Shown: positions 60,624 to 64,000 of the stretch, piece by piece
Numbering within the stretch: position 1 is the first letter of the stretch
Layout: each line of letters begins with the position of its first letter
Assembly: GCF_026011715.1 (NCBI RefSeq)
Contig: NZ_BRVM01000014.1
Coordinates: 40,673-104,672, forward strand
Source of the DNA: Cytobacillus sp. NCCP-133
GTDB lineage: Bacteria; Bacillota; Bacilli; Bacillales; Cytobacillaceae
Reading direction: 5' to 3'
Length of the DNA stretch: 64,000 nucleotides
Made by a program: the position numbers and the translations under genes
Notes under the pieces: model-generated
The model's input: the letters and a program-made list of their open reading frames with translations, nothing else
What the model was told of the DNA's origin: nothing
The model's database searches: none

Positions 60624-61395
60624 TCTAAAATCTAAAGAAGAAACCAATGCTTTAATTAAGGCTTATCAGCTTCACCAAGATGAAGAGGCACAAAATGCGC
60701 TAGTCCTGCAATATAAGAACCTAGTCGAAGCCATTGCCCGCAAGTATTCAAAAGGCAGATCCTATCATGAAGATATTGTCCAAGTGGGCATCATCGGATT
60801 ATTGGGAGCAATCCGACGCTATGATGAATCTTACGGTAAAACATTTGAAGCATTTGCAGTTCCTACGATCATTGGTGAAATTAAACGCTTTTTAAGGGAT
60901 AAAACTTGGAGTGTTCATGTACCCCGCCGAATAAAAGAGCTGGGGCCGAAAATAAAAGCAGCCGTCGAAGAGCTTACAACAGAACTTCATCGTTCTCCTC
61001 TAGTGGACGAAATCGCCGATGTAATTGGAGTTTCAGAAGAAGAAGTTCTGGAAGCGATGGAAATGGGCAAAAGCTATCAGGCACTTTCGGTTGACCACTC
61101 GATTGAGGCTGACTCCGATGGCGGAACCGTAACGTTGCTTGACATCGTCGGAAATGAAGACGATGGTTTCGAAAAAGTAAACCAAATGCTTGTGCTTGAA
61201 AAAGTGCTGCATGTATTATCTGAGAGAGAAAAATTGATTATACAATACACATATCTTGAGAATATGAGCCAGAAAGAAGCAGGAGATAAGCTAGGAATAT
61301 CCCAAATGCATGTCTCAAGACTTCAAAGGCGTGCGATCAAAAAGCTTCAGGAAGCAATACATTCTGAAACTAATAATTCGGAGTGCCTTTCATGA
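60601..61395 (+). CDS. sigB: RNA polymerase sigma factor SigB
   Basis: A 264-residue group 3 sigma factor for the general stress response. Region 2: YKNLVEAIARKYSKGRSYHEDIVQVGIIGLLGAIRRYDES and AVPTIIGEIKRFLRDKTWSVHVPRRI; region 3 follows; region 4 has LSEREKLIIQYTYLENMSQKEAGDKLGISQMHVSRLQRRAIKKL, the helix-turn-helix for -35 recognition. GTGGAGAGG precedes the ATG, in the rsbW tail. It overlaps rsbX by 4 nt. Confidence 0.98.
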   Translation: MQKQSQPNLKSKEETNALIKAYQLHQDEEAQNALVLQYKNLVEAIARKYSKGRSYHEDIVQVGIIGLLGAIRRYDESYGKTFEAFAVPTIIGEIKRFLRDKTWSVHVPRRIKELGPKIKAAVEELTTELHRSPLVDEIADVIGVSEEEVLEAMEMGKSYQALSVDHSIEADSDGGTVTLLDIVGNEDDGFEKVNQMLVLEKVLHVLSEREKLIIQYTYLENMSQKEAGDKLGISQMHVSRLQRRAIKKLQEAIHSETNNSECLS

Positions 61396-61988
61396 CCAAA
61401 TTTGTCAGGGACAACATCGAAGTGATCGCTCATCAAACGGCTAAAGAAGGAAAATCCTTCTGCGGTGATGGATATTATTTCACTGCAACTGATGAATACT
61501 TTATATGTGTGCTAGCAGACGGCCTTGGAAGCGGGGAATTCGCTTATGAAGCTTCCTCGGCTGTTATAGCGGTAGTGGAAGAGCACCATGAAAAAGATAT
61601 TGATGCGCTCATGAAGCTATGCAATGAGGTGCTTGTACAAAAAAGAGGAGCGGCTGTTGCACTGTTTAAAGTGCATTTTGCCACCAAGGAGTTTGTTTAT
61701 AGCTGTGTGGGGAACATTCGATTTTTCCTTTACTCATCAACGGGCAAGCTAACCTATCCATTGCCTGTGACAGGTTATCTGTCAGGGAGGCCTCAAGTGT
61801 TCCACACCCAACGGTTTACGTATGAAGCCGACTCAAAATTCTTGCTATTTTCAGATGGCTTAAATATTCAGGGGATTAAATCTTTGCTAAAGGCATTTCT
61901 TCCTATTGATCTTATCTCGGAAGATATAAAGAAGCAGTATCCATCTACAGCAGATGATGCTACTTTCATACTTGGAAGCTTACTCTAA
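61392..61988 (+). CDS. rsbX: RsbX phosphatase (negative feedback)
   Basis: A 198-residue PP2C-like phosphatase; in B. subtilis RsbX dephosphorylates RsbS and RsbR to reset the stressosome. VLADGLGSGEFAYEASSAVIAVVEEH holds the first metal site, CVGNIRFFLYS the second, and LLFSDGLNIQG and ADDATFIL the last. GGAG lies 8 bp before the ATG at 61392; a GTG at 61383 is less likely. Confidence 0.95.
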   Translation: MTKFVRDNIEVIAHQTAKEGKSFCGDGYYFTATDEYFICVLADGLGSGEFAYEASSAVIAVVEEHHEKDIDALMKLCNEVLVQKRGAAVALFKVHFATKEFVYSCVGNIRFFLYSSTGKLTYPLPVTGYLSGRPQVFHTQRFTYEADSKFLLFSDGLNIQGIKSLLKAFLPIDLISEDIKKQYPSTADDATFILGSLL

Positions 61989-62010
61989 AACAGGGTAAGC
62001 TTTTCTTTTT
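61976..62010 (+). terminator. Terminator after rsbX
   Basis: AAGCTTACTCT / AGGGTAAGCTT (one G-U) around AAAAC, followed by TTCTTTTT. The 5' arm overlaps the end of rsbX. Confidence 0.88.
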
Positions 62011-62098
62011 GATAAAATAAATGGACTGCTATGCAGTGTGAAACTTTAAGGTGGTTTTGTTAAAATATAAGATGACACTCTTTAATGGAGGAATGAAC

Positions 62099-64000
62099 TT
62101 GGAGAAATTACTGGATAAACAAGATCAAGTGCTAAACCTTATTGCAGAGGAACTATCAATTGCAATTAAACAAGTGAAAAACACAATAAACTTGCTCGAG
62201 GAAGGAAATACCGTCCCGTTTATTGCCCGATACAGGAAGGAACAGACTGGAGCTCTGGATGAAGTTCAAATCCGCAATATTATGGAGCGATGGCAATACA
62301 TACAAAATCTTAATCATCGTAAAGAAGAAGTTGTCCGCTTAATTGAAGAGCAGGGCAAATTGACAGATGAATTAAAGTCCAAGATTGTAAAAGCAGTCAA
62401 ATTGCAGGAAGTTGAGGATTTATATCGGCCATATAAACAAAAACGCCGTACAAAAGCGACTGTTGCAAAAGAAAAAGGGCTGGAGCCTTTTGCTGAATGG
62501 CTCCTCACCTTTCGACTTGATCAAAAACCTGAAGATAAGGCGAATGAATTTTTGTCCGAGGAAAAAGGAGTTAACTCTGCAGAGGAAGCGATCACAGGCG
62601 CGAAAGATATTCTCGCAGAATGGATTTCAGATGAAGCTGAGGGCAGAAAGTGGATCCGATTAGAAACAGCCAGAAAAGGAACGATTGAGTCGGCTGTTAA
62701 AAATAAAGAGAACGACGAAAAAGGCGTTTATGAAATGTATTATGAGTACGAGGAACCTATCGGCAAAATTGTTCCACACCGGACACTTGCGTTAAACCGG
62801 GGTGAAAAAGAAGAAGTTCTAAAGGTGAATATTAAGCCGAATACAGACTTTATTTTAAACTATTTAAACAAAATGTGGGTGAAGGATGACCGTTCCCTTG
62901 CTGCCCCGATTGTAAAGGAAGCAATTGAGGATGGATACAAGCGATTGATACAGCCTTCCATAGAGCGTGAAATCCGAAATGAATTAACAGAAAAGGCTGA
63001 AGAGCAGGCGATAATGATTTTCTCTGAAAATCTAAGAAAGTTATTGCTGCAGCCTCCGTTGAAAGGCAAAGTCGTATTGGGGGTAGACCCTGCGTATAGA
63101 ACGGGCTGCAAGCTGGCGGTTGTGGACGAAACAGGCAAGGTACTTAAGATAGATGTTATATATCCACATCCGCCTGCGTCCAAAATGAAACAGGCGAGAG
63201 AGAAAGTGATGGAAATACTCAATTCATTCAAAGTAGAAGTGGTTGCAATCGGCAATGGTACAGCCTCAAGAGAAACAGAGCAATTTGTCGCCGATATTCT
63301 GAAAGATATGAAAGACGATATCTTCTATTTAATTGTTAATGAAGCGGGAGCGAGTGTTTATTCAGCCTCTGACTTGGCCAGAGAGGAATTCCCTGATCTG
63401 CAGGTAGAAGAGAGGAGTGCTGTTTCCATTTCACGCCGACTTCAAGACCCGCTTGCTGAGCTGGTGAAAATTGATCCGAAATCTGTTGGGGTTGGTCAAT
63501 ACCAGCATGATGTTTCCCAGAAAAAGCTATCTGAGTCACTGGCCTTTGTGGTCGAGACCGCGGTTAACCAGGTAGGTGTCAATGTCAATACAGCATCATC
63601 TTCCTTGCTTCAGCATGTTGCAGGGCTCACAAAAACGGTTGCCAATAATATAGTTAAGAAGCGGGAGGAAGAAGGAAAGTTTGCTGATCGTAAGCAGTTA
63701 AAAAAAATTCCGCGCCTCGGTGCGAAAACATATGAACAGGCAATTGGATTTCTTAGAGTCATTGATGGGAAAGAACCTCTTGATCGGACAGGCATTCACC
63801 CGGAAACTTATCCAGAAGTAAATAAGCTGCTTGAAAATCTTGGTTTTAAGTCCAGAGACCTGGGGAAGCAGGCATTAAGAGATGCCCTGTCAGGACTGGA
63901 CATGAAGCAAACTGCTGATGAACTTGAAATAGGAGAACTTACATTACAGGATATTATTGATGCATTGATGAGACCTGAAAGGGATCCGCGTGATGAATTG
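62099..64000 (+). CDS. tex: Tex-family transcription accessory protein, 5' part
   Basis: 634 residues to the window edge, with no stop codon reached. It corresponds to Bacillus YdcI/Tex, a multi-domain nucleic-acid-binding protein. The N-terminal helical region (TVPFIARYRKEQTGALDEVQIRNI), the YqgF/RNase H-like region (VVLGVDPAYRTGCKLAVVDETGKVL, IGNGTASRETEQFV), and the helix-hairpin-helix part (VNQVGVNVNTASSSLLQHVAGL) are visible; the C-terminal S1 domain is still to come. TTG at 62099 has GGAGG 7 bp upstream; an in-frame ATG at 62093 is too close to it. Confidence 0.95.
   Translation, partial: MEKLLDKQDQVLNLIAEELSIAIKQVKNTINLLEEGNTVPFIARYRKEQTGALDEVQIRNIMERWQYIQNLNHRKEEVVRLIEEQGKLTDELKSKIVKAVKLQEVEDLYRPYKQKRRTKATVAKEKGLEPFAEWLLTFRLDQKPEDKANEFLSEEKGVNSAEEAITGAKDILAEWISDEAEGRKWIRLETARKGTIESAVKNKENDEKGVYEMYYEYEEPIGKIVPHRTLALNRGEKEEVLKVNIKPNTDFILNYLNKMWVKDDRSLAAPIVKEAIEDGYKRLIQPSIEREIRNELTEKAEEQAIMIFSENLRKLLLQPPLKGKVVLGVDPAYRTGCKLAVVDETGKVLKIDVIYPHPPASKMKQAREKVMEILNSFKVEVVAIGNGTASRETEQFVADILKDMKDDIFYLIVNEAGASVYSASDLAREEFPDLQVEERSAVSISRRLQDPLAELVKIDPKSVGVGQYQHDVSQKKLSESLAFVVETAVNQVGVNVNTASSSLLQHVAGLTKTVANNIVKKREEEGKFADRKQLKKIPRLGAKTYEQAIGFLRVIDGKEPLDRTGIHPETYPEVNKLLENLGFKSRDLGKQALRDALSGLDMKQTADELEIGELTLQDIIDALMRPERDPRDEL

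Noticed and set aside
1..64000. CRISPR arrays, tRNA or rRNA genes, prophage or IS elements
   Set aside because: I saw no spaced identical repeats, no cloverleaf-like segments and no transposase genes. The only recombinase-like gene is the frameshifted resolvase.

Overview
The window is a low-GC Bacillaceae chromosome segment. Several things point there: AGGAGG-type ribosome binding sites with many TTG starts, a complete rsbR-S-T-U-V-W-sigB-rsbX stress operon, and a gene order (ddl, murF, cshA, ydbS, ydbT, ydcA, acpS, ydcC, alr, ndoAI, ndoA, rsb/sigB, tex) that matches Bacillus subtilis. The species cannot be fixed from sequence alone; the dispersed intergenic repeats and the cobalamin salvage set fit a Bacillus firmus/Cytobacillus-like organism (inference). 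I saw no tRNA, rRNA, CRISPR array, intact insertion sequence or prophage.

Layout. 1-8.9 kb: the tail of an oligopeptide ABC transporter ATPase, a class-A beta-lactamase-like serine hydrolase, small accessory genes (YqcI/YcgG, DUF4395, a PPOX flavoprotein), dps behind a perfect PerR-box sequence, a DedA protein, a TSUP permease, rodA and one unrecognised gene. 8.9-20.6 kb: one long cobalamin-salvage operon behind a B12 riboswitch: btuF, btuC, a btuD-cbiZ fusion, cbiB, cobD, cobU, cbiP, cobS, cobC, a short second CobU-like gene, pduO-type adenosyltransferase, cblT and cblS. No corrin-ring genes and no cobT lie here; the lower ligand is probably supplied by importing and phosphorylating alpha-ribazole (CblT/CblS). 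20.6-36.6 kb: an MFS transporter, then an accessory region with three closely related SulP anion transporters, four UspA proteins, a patatin, a CBS-pair protein, HelD, a minus-strand methyltransferase with three very small genes, and two adjacent genes that look like the catalytically dead halves of a Bacillus pyruvate kinase.

36.9-44.1 kb: an RNase J, a frameshifted resolvase-like gene, an LTA-synthase-family protein, a DAACS symporter and ddl. 44.3-64 kb: the conserved core block from murF to tex, with uvsE inserted between cshA and ydbS.

The most notable unexplained signals are: the split pseudo-pyruvate-kinase pair; a hairpin with an identical 7-nt loop and a covarying stem in front of two of the three SulP genes; a modular intergenic repeat family with about ten copies; an 11-codon ORF between a sigma-B-type promoter and rsbV; and a nested hairpin abutting the ydcC ribosome binding site.
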